Source: Scedosporium boydii (taxonomy: Eukaryota > Ascomycota > Sordariomycetes > Microascales > Microascaceae). From it: 64,000 bases of DNA. The number at the start of each line of letters is the position of its first letter. The stretch's first letter is position 1. The position numbers were made by a program, and so were the translations under genes. This document shows positions 44,472 to 55,405 of the stretch, one piece after another. The notes beneath the pieces were generated by a model. That model ran no database searches. It saw nothing but the letters and a program-made list of their open reading frames with translations, and had not been told where the DNA came from. The stretch is from positions 62,001-126,000 of the forward strand of contig NJFT01000020.1 in assembly GCA_002221725.1 (NCBI GenBank), in the 5' to 3' direction.

Positions 44472-44955
44472 ATGTCTCCAACATCGCGGGACCGCCGGCA
44501 GAATCGTACAAACGTCCGTGCTCCGCCGGGAGCAAGAGCAACGCAGCCGGCAGCCGGTCGGCGGCTATCGAGCTGGGGAGGAACCACTCAGCTGCGCCGT
44601 ACCGTCAGGACCCTGGAAACAGCGGCGGACAGGCAAGTAGTCCGGTGAGGCACCCTAGTCCTTGCTAGTATTTCTGTGAGCAGTATTTACATAGCTGAAT
44701 CGAATCTAGCCCAGATCTCGAAATATATAATGGGGGACTCTGTTCAACTGCAGCTATTCAAAGCTTGGTGCCGTGGTCACGCTGGTAGCCTTAATCGCCT
44801 CCTTTGTATACTTCCTCGCCGAGTGGTTCAAGCCTGAGTCCCAGGACCGGTATTTGAAGACTATAGCCGAGGAGGCTGCCTTTCAGAGCAAGTTGCAGCT
44901 GAGGGCGCACTGCCTCCAAATGATGGTGCGCCGATATCATGGGATCAGCGGATAA
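44472..44955 (+). CDS. Small single-pass membrane protein, unknown
   Basis: Exon 1 (44472-44644) ends at a GTGAGG donor and exon 2 (44754-44955) begins after CTGCAG. Joined, they give 124 residues in frame. The N-terminus is basic and Arg-rich (residues 1-55). A single hydrophobic helix follows, about residues 62-82 (AVVTLVALIASFVYFLAEWF), then a charged helical tail. There is no cleavable signal peptide, so it is probably a tail-type or type II membrane protein. It lies inside the block bracketed by the two direct repeats. The join is supported by frame and splice signals only. I do not recognise it. Confidence 0.5.
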
Positions 44956-45029
44956 GCACTAGAGAAGAACTAAGGTCTCCGTAGCACCTTGAACCTCCAG
45001 AATCGGCGAAAATTTGTAGGGAGCTCCTC

Positions 45030-45746
45030 ATGGAGCCCTTTCCAGCCAGAGATAGTTACCTCACCAGCCTCGGCCGCATGTTTGATCCTCGGCCTGCACT
45101 TGTCCTCATCCTCCCACATCTTCATCGAATGTTTTGGACCGGAATCACCAGCACATGGTTGACTACCGCCTTACTGTTGGGGCTTTCAGTAATGATCTTC
45201 TCACAGTTTCGAAGGACCAATGGACGCGCTCCGTCTGTTCCTCTCCAACCTGCGTTTGAAGCCCAAGCTAATGGTGAATTTGATAAAAATCCACACTCGA
45301 CGGTGTCTCCGTCAACCGCGGCAACCAGCGCTACTGAAGATTGTGCACCGATGCCTGCCACACAGCCGAAAAGTTCAGAGTCGACCTCAATAATGACCCC
45401 GAGGATTATTTCGGCCCGGGATTTCTCTCACCAACCAATTTCAACGCGGTTAGCAGGCCTGGAAGGTAGTCAGAGCGCATCCCAAACAACAAACATCACA
45501 AAATCCACAAGCTCAACTGTACAAACGACCCCAATGCCAGGCCCGAGGACTTATCCATCCGATGCCATTCACCGCCATCCCGCACTACCGCAGTGCACGA
45601 AACGAGAAAGTCGTCAGGTTGACGCCCGAGCTATCAAGGACGAAACCAACCCGAGAACAACGTCCCCAACTCCAGTCCCAAAAGCCACCCCATCTAAAAC
45701 CAACCTTGTTCGTCCCGTTCCGTCACAGTCACTGTCTACGGGATAA
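45030..45746 (+). CDS. Membrane-anchored Ser/Thr/Pro-rich protein, unknown
   Basis: A 238-residue frame with a hydrophobic helix at about residues 38-58 (TWLTTALLLGLSVMIFSQF) followed by a long tail very rich in Ser, Thr, Pro and Ala. That composition predicts disorder and possible O-glycosylation or phosphorylation. The N-terminal 35 residues also contain a shorter hydrophobic stretch (ALVLILPHL). It starts 75 bases after the preceding small membrane gene and ends 16 bases before the next start codon, an unusually tight arrangement for a fungus. It might be part of a larger transcript whose introns I missed. Function unknown. Confidence 0.45.
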   Translation: MEPFPARDSYLTSLGRMFDPRPALVLILPHLHRMFWTGITSTWLTTALLLGLSVMIFSQFRRTNGRAPSVPLQPAFEAQANGEFDKNPHSTVSPSTAATSATEDCAPMPATQPKSSESTSIMTPRIISARDFSHQPISTRLAGLEGSQSASQTTNITKSTSSTVQTTPMPGPRTYPSDAIHRHPALPQCTKRESRQVDARAIKDETNPRTTSPTPVPKATPSKTNLVRPVPSQSLSTG

Positions 45747-45761
45747 GAGAGTAGCAGAATT

Positions 45762-46172
45762 ATGTCCCGAACCGCAAGCTACACCACAAACTCTACGCTT
45801 TCTACGGCCCCATCCATGACAACCTCTCACAATTCATATTCCACCTCGCTATATAAATGGGGTAATGGGTCGGATGCATTGCAGTCAGCCAGAGGAGCGG
45901 ATGTGCCCGATGACGGTACATTTTTTTGTGTAAGTAGCATTACCCGCCCTAGGGACTCGGATAGCTGTCTAGCGTTTATTCGGTCCCCGAGGCTTCTAAT
46001 TCTCGGAGATTAACTGAGTCCTTTATAGTGCCGTTGCGGCTTTGGCCCCTCTTTGATACGTCTAGATCCTAGCTGTATTTGTTGCAATCATCGGGTCTGT
46101 ACAGAATGCACACCTGAGAGTAGCCTTGATTGTAGGCTTTCTATAGTCACAGCGAATACGAAAAGGAGATAG
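45762..46172 (+). CDS. Small zinc-ribbon-like protein
   Basis: Two exons, 45762-45929 and 46029-46172, joined across a 99-nt GTAAGT...TTATAG intron, give 103 residues. The join creates the cysteine pattern FFCCRCGFGPS, then SCICCNHRVCTEC, which is the zinc-binding pattern I know from many short uncharacterised fungal proteins (CxCG...C.NC.H..C..C). The N-terminal half is Ser/Thr-rich and probably disordered. The splice site falling exactly inside the Cys motif is strong support. It follows the previous gene by only 16 bases. These proteins are presumed zinc-binding; their role is unknown. Confidence 0.65.
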
Positions 46173-46830
46173 GATCTTGTAAAGCGTTCCTACGGGAGGC
46201 AGCGTAGATAGCCCTGGTTTCAATATCCCAAACGTTTCATGATGCCAGGGTATTATCACTGGTGGGAATAGAGGCGCAAACCACAACAGCCGAGCTGGAG
46301 CGTTCCGGGTGGCCAATTCGGAGTTGTCGCAAAAGTTCCTCCCGAGCTGTAAGATCAAGGTTGCTTACTCTACAGATAGATCGATCACTAGGTTAGGTCA
46401 TATCTTTTTCCTAGCCACCCGCTATGATATACCTGTCATTCACTCAAAAGTGACAGCTTAATGCAAGTGATCCAACGGATCCCTCTCATGTACGTATACG
46501 TCCTAGGTCCACTTACCATTACCAGTCTACTGCCTATACGTGGCAAAAGGAAAGTCTTGATAATAGTGATCCCATGAATCTCGAGACTAGACGATTCCGA
46601 GGTCAAGAGATTTCCGTAAGTAACTTGATCACAAACCTCACATCTCCAACAGCTCCATGAGTGAGGCCATAGCGAACTATCGTAGAGAGCGAAATCTGTC
46701 TTACGTGTAGTACAGGACTGAGAACCAGAACTGTGACGCGTAATCGTCCTTCTCATTATACCTTGACACGTCTCCTCAGGCCCCAAAGTTCGCATGCTAC
46801 TCTATCTACCTCACATCTGCGTCCCCTAAA
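46173..46830. other. Intergenic stretch
   Basis: No convincing gene. A 119-codon minus frame at 46795-46436 contains a CWRCEVCDQ string that could be a decayed Cys motif, but it lacks context. Confidence 0.4.
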
Positions 46831-47452
46831 ATGCAGCCCACAATCTCGGATGACTTTGGTTTGCCAGGGGGCATACGGGGGCCGCTTTCCAGTATTACGC
46901 CCAGCCCTGAGAGGACTCTGATCCAGAGGAATTCAATAGTTGATGTTGGTCATGACGGTGATTCTGAGTAAGTACGTCTGCGGCGACGTGTTGGTATATG
47001 GTCTAACGTAAAGTGGCAGCGTACCCCCGACGACATTACTTCAGTCCGATGCACGACAACTTAGTAAAGTGACCGGCACTGACGACACGGAACACCTCCC
47101 TCAGGCGGCGGGTCAGTCAACCAGGTCCACAGATCCACTTGTCCAGGGGATGAAGAAACTGGAATCTCTTATCTCTGAGGCTGCAAACTCTGCTCTTCGA
47201 GGTGGCGGGAAGTTTATCGACCATATCGCCAAAATTCAGATATTCCTTGGGGGAATATTTGTTCTGTATGGCAAGGAAGGACAGGCTGTGGATGGTCAAA
47301 GGAGTGGACGAGACCGAGAAGAATGCAACGGGCTTGCAACTCCGGGGCTGCTCGCTGGCAAGGACTTCATCACGATTATCATTTTATTATCATTGCCGCC
47401 TTTCACTACTTCCTATCCTCTGTGCCCGGAGACGACTTTTAGATATATCTAG
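46831..47452 (+). CDS. Hypothetical short protein with one intron
   Basis: Exon 1 (46831-46967) ends at GTAAGT. A 52-nt intron with a TCTAAC branch site follows, and exon 2 (47020-47452) restores frame, giving 189 residues. The N-terminus is Gly/Pro/Ser-rich (FGLPGGIRGPLSSITPSPE). The middle has a helix-forming segment with GMKKLESLISEAA. A hydrophobic stretch (IQIFLGGIFVLY) follows. The last 30 codons run into direct-repeat copy B, so the natural C-terminus may have been replaced. Short soluble or membrane-active proteins next to HET/NLR genes sometimes share prion-like motifs with them; I see no proven motif here. Unknown family. Confidence 0.4.
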
Positions 47453-47820
47453 ATCTATATAATACCTATAGACCTATATATAATCTAGATATATTCTAGA
47501 AGTGACATTCCCCGTTTCGTTGTTTTCGTTGTTTCCAATTATTTTTGTTCATCGACACAACCCCTAAATGATCTCGACAAGGACACTACGCTCCGCCACG
47601 TTAGCCTTCCTCCTCAGCTTGAAAACGGCTGTTGAAGCTGAAAGGTGTCTGGAGAGGCCGAGGCCAAGGTGGTCATTGGATTCAGGTTGTGTTTGAGCGA
47701 AAATACCTCCTCAATCTCATCACCCAGGACTTCGCCCGTTTCCTTCTTTGGGTTTGAGCAGCTCTCACTTTCGCCAGAGCAAGGGTGAGCAAGGGTAAGC
47801 CAAGTCAGCGAGCCACCTCA
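47355..47820 (+). repeat. Dispersed direct repeat, copy B
   Basis: Partner of 43520-43990 in the same orientation. It overlaps the 3' end of the preceding hypothetical gene and ends about 260 bases before the HET gene start. It carries an extra 60-base AT-rich segment (about 47440-47500) absent from copy A. Confidence 0.8.
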
Positions 47821-48080
47821 AAAGTGTAAAAAGATCAACGCGTTTGAGTGTGCTCAACTCAGCGCTTCTCAAGTCGGCTGCGCCACCCCACCGCCGCCTG
47901 GCCGTGCGTGCATAGCCCAGTCGGGCACAAAATTTCTCGGCTCTCGTGCAGTGAATCGCGTTGATTCCTTGAAAGACTCAAAACCCTCAACAAAACGGTT
48001 TCAAAGGTTCACCGTCGACTTGAGAAAACTCCAACATTTCGACGAGCCGACTAGCAAATCGGGAAGTCCTCGAGATCGAA

Positions 48081-49921
48081 ATGCCTCTCATCAAACGTCG
48101 TACGAAGCGCACGCATAAGAACAGGCGGAAGGGCCAACATAAGAAGTACTCTGCGACACCAATCTACCATCTTCACAGCTCGCAAAAGGATCCATCTCAG
48201 GAGCCGGGTCTCGAAAGCCACGATGCAATCGATTCTTCAGTGACAGCGAGAGGGCAACACACAAATGGCAGCAGGTATTTACCCTTAGACAAGTTGACGC
48301 AACAATTCCGACTTCTTACTCTCTTTCCTGGTACTGGTACGGACCCGATTAACTGTCAACTTGATGTTCACCTCCTGAACAATTGCCCACGATTCGAGGC
48401 TCTCTCCTATTATTGGGGAGACCCAACGCCAATAGCGCCGATCACAATCAATGCCGTCACTTCCAAAGTTAGCCGCAACTTGGGAGGTGCGTTGCAGCAT
48501 CTACGACAACCTCAATCTCCTCGAGTACTTTGGGTTGACGCTGTCTTCATCAACCAACTTGATATACTGGAGCGGAATCACCAAGTGTGTCTCACGCATG
48601 AGGTGTATTCTACCGCCTACAGCGTCCTTGTCTGGCTTGGGGAAGCTTCGGACGGGAGTGACACTGCCATGGACTTGCTCAAAGAAGGTCTGCCCGGCCC
48701 CCGAGAATCCGGCGTGCGGAGACACAACCCATTCTGGATGCAGTGATTTGCCGTCCATGGTGGAGCCGAATTTGGATCGTCCAAGAAATTGCGCTAGCGA
48801 GGTCAGATCCTATCATCTTATGTGGCCGGAAACGTCTCCCCTGGAGTGACTTCATGACGGGATGCGTGAACAGCGGACTTGAGCTGTTGAATGACGACTC
48901 AACCGAACGCACCAAGAGTATTTTCTACCGATGGCTGCTACACCAGGTACGAGCGGAGTTGCAGTCTTCGTCCTCCAAACGAAGTAACAGCTTGTGCGAT
49001 ATGCTGAGGGACACCAAGGACTTCGAGGCATCAGATCCTCGCGACAAGATATACGGCTGCCTCGGCTTGCTTGAGGATGAGATATGTAGCAGCCTGCAAC
49101 CAGATTATAACATGCCTACGGAAAGCGTGTACCTGGTGGCCACCAAGCATATACTGAAAAATGAGTCGTCACCCTTCTTCTCGACCTTTTCCTTTTACAG
49201 TCTTTCCCGAAGATCCCGGCGGAGCTGGATGCCTAATTTTGCAGATCAACGGACCGCTAGCCCGAGGAACCCTGATGTTCGGATAAGTCCTTGGGACATA
49301 GTGCCTAAAATTTCTAGGCGTGTTTCTTTTGAGGATGGGGACCGTCTTTTGACCATCCACGGGTTGTTTTTTAACACTCTCAGCACATGCATAGAGCTCA
49401 AAAGCCAGAACCAACTGCTATTACAGATCGAAGACTTAGAAAAGATGGCACGGCAAGCAGAGAAAAAAGATCTGCCACCACTGCATCCGTTTCGTGCCTT
49501 AAAGAGGGATGTGGACATCGTTGAGATGCTCTCTGGAGGACAGCGCAAGACTGACGGGAACCTGAGGCGCCCATATGAATACTTAGCCTGGGAAGCTGGG
49601 CTACTTTCTAATCTTGGTGGATTCCTCTCACCGGAGGAGATGGCCCAGAATGCGACTTTCAGGACCATTCTTCACACGTTTTTTCCCGGGAGATATTTCT
49701 TCCTCACGAACCAAGGATTTGCTGGCTTAAGCGTCTCTCCTGTGCGAAATGGCGATGTTGTCGTGCTTCTTGCGGGGGAAGACTTGCCTACCGTACTGCG
49801 ACCTCGAGGCATGTCGTACACCATGGTCGGCGCAGCATCTGTGGCAGGGACCATGAGAGGTGAGCTGTGGGACCTATATAGCCAAGGCTCCATCAAGGAG
49901 ACAACGTTTATGATCCGCTGA
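48081..49921 (+). pseudogene. HET-domain gene interrupted by a frame change
   Basis: The HET domain of fungal incompatibility proteins is spread over two frames. The first frame (from ATG 48081) carries FEALSYYWGD and VLWVDAVFINQLDILERN, then STAYSVLVWLGEASDG. The second, open to 49921, carries RPWWSRIWIVQEIALAR and then ASDPRDKIYGCLGL. These motifs are normally continuous, and the change of frame falls between about 48700 and 48743. No intron of normal size fits there. HET proteins trigger cell death when incompatible strains fuse; loss of one can be tolerated or selected. The rest of the coding sequence, including a 230-residue C-terminal part, is intact, so the break is recent or is an assembly error. 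Functional re-initiation in the second frame seems unlikely because it would split the domain. Confidence 0.8.
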
Positions 49922-50125
49922 GTCGGGTTTGAGAGTCACTCCGTCTTGCCTTGGAAGAGGAAGCAACCGGAGTATTTAACGATATATCGGAACCGGTTGG
50001 AATGAGGCTGAGGCGTACCTGGTGGAGTGAGTCTGCGAGCAAGAAGGCGACAAGACTGGGGTTCTGTGACAGAAAATACAGTTGTTCATACACTATCTAC
50101 ACAAAACTAGGAGGAAGAAACAATA

Positions 50126-51904
50126 TCAATGCACAAATCGTATCGCTGCCAGTTGGGCCTGGGTCTGTGGTTTCGCTGCTCGACCTAATATCATCTTTTC
50201 GGGGATAGCCACGTTCCCGTCCCGCGCGGCCCAGATATCTTCCAAGTCACAGCTATAGCGTGCAATCTGCACAAATTTCGTAAGATCCCATCTCCGGGAA
50301 AACTCTTCCCTTATTATATGGCGGTCTTCGGAAGAGTCCATAAACAGCCCCAGGGTGTAAACCAGCCAGTTGCAGCCGTAGCATCGAGTCCATTCCTCGT
50401 CGCCCACGTGTCGCTCGAGGATCTGGACGGATAGTCGAAGCTGCCAACTGTCGTATGGCACCACTTGAGGGAGGAGGTCCGGGACTGCATCGCGGTTGGC
50501 TACCTGCTCCAGGAGCAGTGAGGTGACAAGGGCGAAGAGATAGCTCGCATCTCGGAAGCAGTATTCTCGAGAATCCAACCTGTCCCACTCGTTGCTTGAA
50601 GAAGAACAACGTCGGAGTTCCCTATCGCAGAGCACCCGTGCTTCCCAGTCCCCTATTTCATTCTGCAGCCGTTCGAGCTCGGCAATATCGGGTGGACGAC
50701 GGCTTCGGAAACAATGCCTGAGCGACAAGGCGGTCCGGAACAGCGAAACTGGAAAGCCCAGCACGGGGCTATTGAAGCTTTTGGGGGCATCGGGGAAGAA
50801 TAACGCGTCGTCGAGTAATTTACCGGCGCGGTCCCAGAACGACGAATCGAATTCGGGGTCAGCGGTAGCTTTGATATCCGTCCACAGACCCGTTGTGTAG
50901 GTGAACATCTGGAACATGACGCTTTCGATGGCCAATCTGTCAAATAACCTGCCGATTGGACTAGGGTGGTTGAGGAGGCGGAGGGTCAGAATACGCGTTG
51001 CGGCGGTAACGTGTTGCGGGATGTCGACGCCTGTGTCCCAGTTCATGAACTATTGATGGCAAGTTAGCGGAGTGATAAAAAGAATGCAGTAGGAACGCAA
51101 TATGCAGAAACCCACCCCATGCAAGTACAGCATCATGACCGACATCAGCAATCCATTGTGGTTTTCGAGCTGCGGAACATTATCAAGTAGTTTCGAAAGC
51201 TCGCTCACGGCATCAGCGTAATAGCTGAGGGCGAGATTCTGCAGGCGCCAGACGCCATCAATCAGGTACATATGGGACGCCGCATTGGCTAATACAGAGT
51301 AGTAGAGACTCTTGTGAGTCATCATCAGCTTCTGGATGTCGGCAAGCCATCCATCGTGGAATTCCGGATGACAACTGGGTAGAATGAGGAGAAAGAAATA
51401 TTTGTTGGCGAAGTGGTGAGATATGCGAAGTTCGAGGTTGGAGGAAATGGCTTTGTGCGCGACGCTTGCCTCCCCGGATATTAGACTCGGTGGGAAAATG
51501 AACTCGATACCGGGGTTTTCTAACTGCCAGCAGGCATCGAGATATTCGATATCAATATCGACGACGGGATATGTGGCCCGTATGCAATCAAGGTCGGTAT
51601 GTTGCTCGTCGGTTCGTTCCGGCTTCCGTCGAGATTTGACTACTACCTCCCGATGTCGCGACTGGGAGTGAGAGGAATAACGGCGGTCAACGAGGTCGGC
51701 GCCGGATGGCCATTTGCAGTCGCGACTCGATAAGCTGCAGTTACCGCAAATGGGGAACCTTTCGTCGCACTTCTTGCGGCGTTGCCGACCTAATCAGCGT
51801 CCCGAGGTTAGGAGTGAGATAAGGTTGGGGAACTTGAGCCCGGCGAACTTACAGGTCAGGCAGCCCGTTTTTGTTCGCAACTTTGCCCTAGAAGCACCGT
51901 TCAT
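50126..51904 (-). CDS. Zn2Cys6 transcription factor next to MFS/amidase genes
   Basis: Three exons, 51904-51853, 51789-51116 and 51049-50126, join in frame across 63- and 66-nt introns and encode 549 residues. The first intron splits the zinc cluster: Cys at 15, 18, 25, 32, 35 and 42 with spacing 2-6-6-2-6, of the GCLTCRQRRKKCD type. After an Arg/Ser-rich linker, the remaining 450 residues are helical and fit the fungal-specific regulatory domain (DUF3468-like layout), with a HISHHFANKYFFL-type segment and a final LAAIRFVH. It is a nuclear DNA-binding regulator. The transporter and amidase immediately downstream of its start make it a candidate local regulator. It is convergent with the HET gene. 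Confidence 0.88.
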
Positions 51905-52484
51905 GATGGAGAGAATGCAACAGCACTGAGAGAAGCTTTAAGAGAAACCTTGCAGAGGGTGTGCGGGGAAACCGAATCTCAGGGGGACGCCTCCATTTTC
52001 ATACTTTGCTGGGACGCGTCACGCCTCTCGAACCGAGCTTATCTACAAGTACTTGGTAGGGTTATTATCTTGACCCCAACTCGATTTGCTAGGCGAGTCT
52101 AGTTTAGCGAAAAGGGATTAGAGCGCGGGGTAAATCCAACCCAGAGAGCCGGTTTGGCCGGACTAGCGTCTTGGAGGATGCAACTCCATCGCTATCAATC
52201 CGGGGTGAGGCCCATGCTTTCGAACTAGCTTCCAAAAGCAGGATAGCGCTGCGCAAGGGTTAAGATAGGATGTGTTCAGAATGGGCTGGGCTGAGGATCA
52301 TTGGTGACCCCAACGAAAGTCCAGGAGCGAGACGGACAGGGATCAATTTCTTAATTGGGGCGGGTGCAGGTGAATCACGTTGTTCCTCGCTTTCTCGGGG
52401 ATTATCTCGTCTTCTCCAACTAGAAGTACTAAAAAGTTGGACACACCAACTTTAAATTCCGAAGTAAATACAGCATTTGGACCT
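51905..52484. other. Intergenic region
   Basis: Promoter side of the regulator gene and 3' end of the transporter gene. No supportable coding region. Confidence 0.4.
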
Positions 52485-53953
52485 CTACTGTCCCTCCCAT
52501 TGTGCCCTGTCGCCTTTGACCAGCTCGTGATACGCCTGAGCACTCCTGACTCTGAAACCCTTGCCGAATTTGATCATGAAGAAGCACACGGAAGAAGCTG
52601 CCATCCCGATAAATGCGGCGGAGATGAAGCAGTTTTGATACCCGAGATTCATCAGCCAAGGTGTAATACTGACGAAATTTATTAGCTTTCTCATTCTCCC
52701 ATTATATGAAGTATTGATAACGACAGCAAGACTTACCCATAGCTGATGGCAAAGATCATGGTATTCCGAACCAAGATAATGGTGACGATGGCGTCTCCGC
52801 TGATATCGTGATAGCTGTCAATCAGGTAGTTGACGCTGAGAGTGATGCCCACCGCAGTCGTGAAAGCGAGGCAGCCCATGGCGAACACGAGACCAAACCA
52901 GTGAACCTCATGCTGAGCACCCACACCCCACAGGATCAACGCACCGGGAACCATAACGACACAAATCGAAAAGGGCCACAAACGATGTTCCGCCTCCATG
53001 ACGCCATTGTTGCGGCGGGCAAGTTTGATTGTCAGCCAGTCACTGAGTCTTCCCGAAACGAGGGACCCGGTGACGACGCCGATACAGCACGAAATGTAGC
53101 TCAGTCCCACCATGGAAGAGCCAAAGTTGTACGGATGGCCAGAAAGGATGATGGAAGCCGTGGCGTTAAGGACGGTGAACCAGATGACGTAGGATCCGTA
53201 CGAGAAGCCGGCGTAGAAGATGACTGGCCAGCTGAGGAGCTTGAGAGCTCGGACGATGCGCTGGATCATGCTCTGGCCGGGCGACGGCTGCCAGATGGAC
53301 ATCTTCTGGAAAAAGGTCTTGGGCGGAGCGTACACTTCGCCGCTTTCAACTTGCGAAGAGTCCTTTGTGCCTTCGATGCTCTGTTGCTCGTCGGTGGGCT
53401 TTTCTGAGTTCTCAGAAGAGACTTGCGCCATAGACCTGGGTTGTTGGTAGGAGCGATTGTAGTTAGTTTCTTCCATGAAGAAGAAGAGAAACACGAAAAC
53501 AAATGCAAGGAAGATGGCAGGCCAGTAAAAGACCCATTGCCAGCCCTGGTATTGTGCGATAAATCCACAGATGACGGGAGCGAAATAGTTGCTGCCGGCT
53601 AGGGTCAATGCATAAATGCCCATGTATGTACCTCGTTCGTGAGTAAAGTACTAGGAATGGTCAGTTCCACAAAGATTCAGGTACATATTCTTGTAATTCA
53701 GCTGCTTACAATGTCTGTGACGGAGATTTCCGGCAGGGCCTCGATTGGGGCAATGAAGAAACCTTGCATGATGCGGTTGGCAATCCATTCTCCGTTGCTG
53801 GTCACATAGGCGCTATTTGAACCATGTTAGTTCACTTCTAGATAGACTAGCCTTGAAAGATTCAGTTCTATTTTTGAAACAAACTTGCCTCCAAATGCTG
53901 ATGCCCTATTGTTTATCGATTAGCGAACGGCCCTACTCTCTGATAGAAAAGAT

Positions 53954-53984
<31 letters not shown>

Positions 53985-54462
53985 CTACTTACGATTCCTC
54001 CGAGAGTTGAAACAAGATATGTCAGACGCTTGCCGTATCGCAAGGAGAAAGGCTGCCAGAACAGCAAGCCCCAGCCGAGAAGAAGGAACATGTAGCCGGT
54101 TCCCTCATTCAGAGTTGCGACCGACACGCCGGAGGACTTGGAAAGAGGCACTAGAACGGAGTATACTGTTGACAATGAGATGCCCGTAAACCAAGTGTAT
54201 CTAACCTCGTCAGTCAGTCATGAAAGTCCTCATGTCCCACTGCTTTGTACTGGTTCGAGATCACTTACAGGTTCTGGCAGATAAGTGACAGCAGCTTGCG
54301 GCGACGACTCCAATTAAGGGGATCATTTGGATCATTTGAAGGTGCGGGATTCAGAATAATATCCCCAGTACCGGCATGACGGCCATGGAGGTTATGGTCC
54401 AAGTCGACTAGATGGACAGTCCCAGGGATATTACTGTCGGACTCCGACATATTGGTTGACAT
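52485..54462 (-). CDS. MFS transporter with a 17-nt microexon
   Basis: Six exons encode 539 residues in one unbroken frame: 54462-54269, 54200-53993, 53905-53889, 53812-53710, 53650-52737 and 52668-52485. The third exon is only 17 nt; it supplies the residues GISIW plus two bases of the next codon, and is followed by a GC-AG intron (donor GCAAGT). The protein has the DPNDPLNWS motif before the first helix, a FSLRYGKR form of MFS motif A, a large charged central loop (about residues 255-310) and about twelve membrane segments. This is the fungal DHA1-like facilitator type in the plasma membrane, moving small organic compounds with protons. The 87-nt second intron holds a 28-base T tract on the plus strand. 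It is divergent from the amidase gene and shares its promoter region. Confidence 0.9.
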
Positions 54463-55405
54463 CTTAGTTGAGATAACGAACTTAGGGCAAATAAGGCAAT
54501 TGTTGGGAGCACAATGAATGGGAAAACTTGAACAACCTCAGAAATTTCCATCTCCTGAACGAAGGGTTTAATTGACAGCTTATATACACTTCTTGCTCGA
54601 CTGATTCGAGAACTCATCTTTGCAGCTCCAGAGCTTTACCCCAACCAAGACTGCACCACCATGATATGCCCGTGCGGGGGAGACCAGGTTGCCCAGACCA
54701 AAAAAAAGCCCCAAGTCTTGGAGATTTGGAGATATCCATCGTGAATTCGTGATAAACTCGGATGTGGAAGGGCACTGACCTTAGCTTATTCGCGAGACGG
54801 GTGCAATATCGACGACGCTAGTTCCGAATGTGGCTGTGGAGGCACTTCGCGCAATTGCAGCTCATTGGCCACCTAAATCCGGGGGTGTTATCACGACCAT
54901 CATCCCGGGAGAGACTAGCAACAAGACCCCGGTGATCGCTTGGTATCAAAAATGGCTGGGTGCTGAAATGGTAGGACGAACCCGGGCGGGGGGAGATACC
55001 GGGTGGAGGGAGGAGAAAGGAACGGTTGGGGGGGGCGCGTCTCTTGCCAATGAGATGTAATTGCGCATTGCACAACTTGATCGGACGTTATCATTAGCTT
55101 TAATTACTTCGGAATTATCCATCAGAGGCTGGACGCCCTTGACCTCACTTTCGTCTATTTCAATGCCGACGCGTTGGTCTAGTAACCTCGAACACATGAC
55201 CAAGATGAGGGGGCGACCATGAGAGGGGAAACTAATCCAACTCCAAGATATAAAGGGGAGATATTCTCAGACTCGGACATCATGGACAACCTCAACTATT
55301 CCAATCAAACATCTTCCTTCACCTTATCATTTTCTATCCCTCCCCCATCTTCTTATCACAATCACGCAACCACACAAATCATATCATATTATACTTCAAA
55401 ACATC
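54463..55405. promoter_or_regulatory. Divergent promoter with six HGATAR motifs
   Basis: This 943-bp region between the transporter and amidase starts contains AGATAA at 54471, TGATAA at 54750 and, on the other strand, TTATCA at 54888, 55088, 55324 and 55353. HGATAR is the known core site of AreA/NIT2-type GATA factors that activate nitrogen catabolic genes when ammonium is scarce. Six sites in a region of average composition is more than I would expect, but chance is not excluded. The region next to the amidase is pyrimidine-rich with a likely leader from about 55300. Confidence 0.45.

Noticed and set aside
48700..48743. Very short intron to explain the HET frame change
   Set aside because: The only GT-AG pair that fits leaves an intron of about 29 nt, below the size of any intron supported elsewhere in the window.
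53957..53984. Homopolymer T tract as a sign of a retroposed poly-A tail
   Set aside because: It lies entirely inside a well-supported transporter intron; slippage is the simpler explanation.
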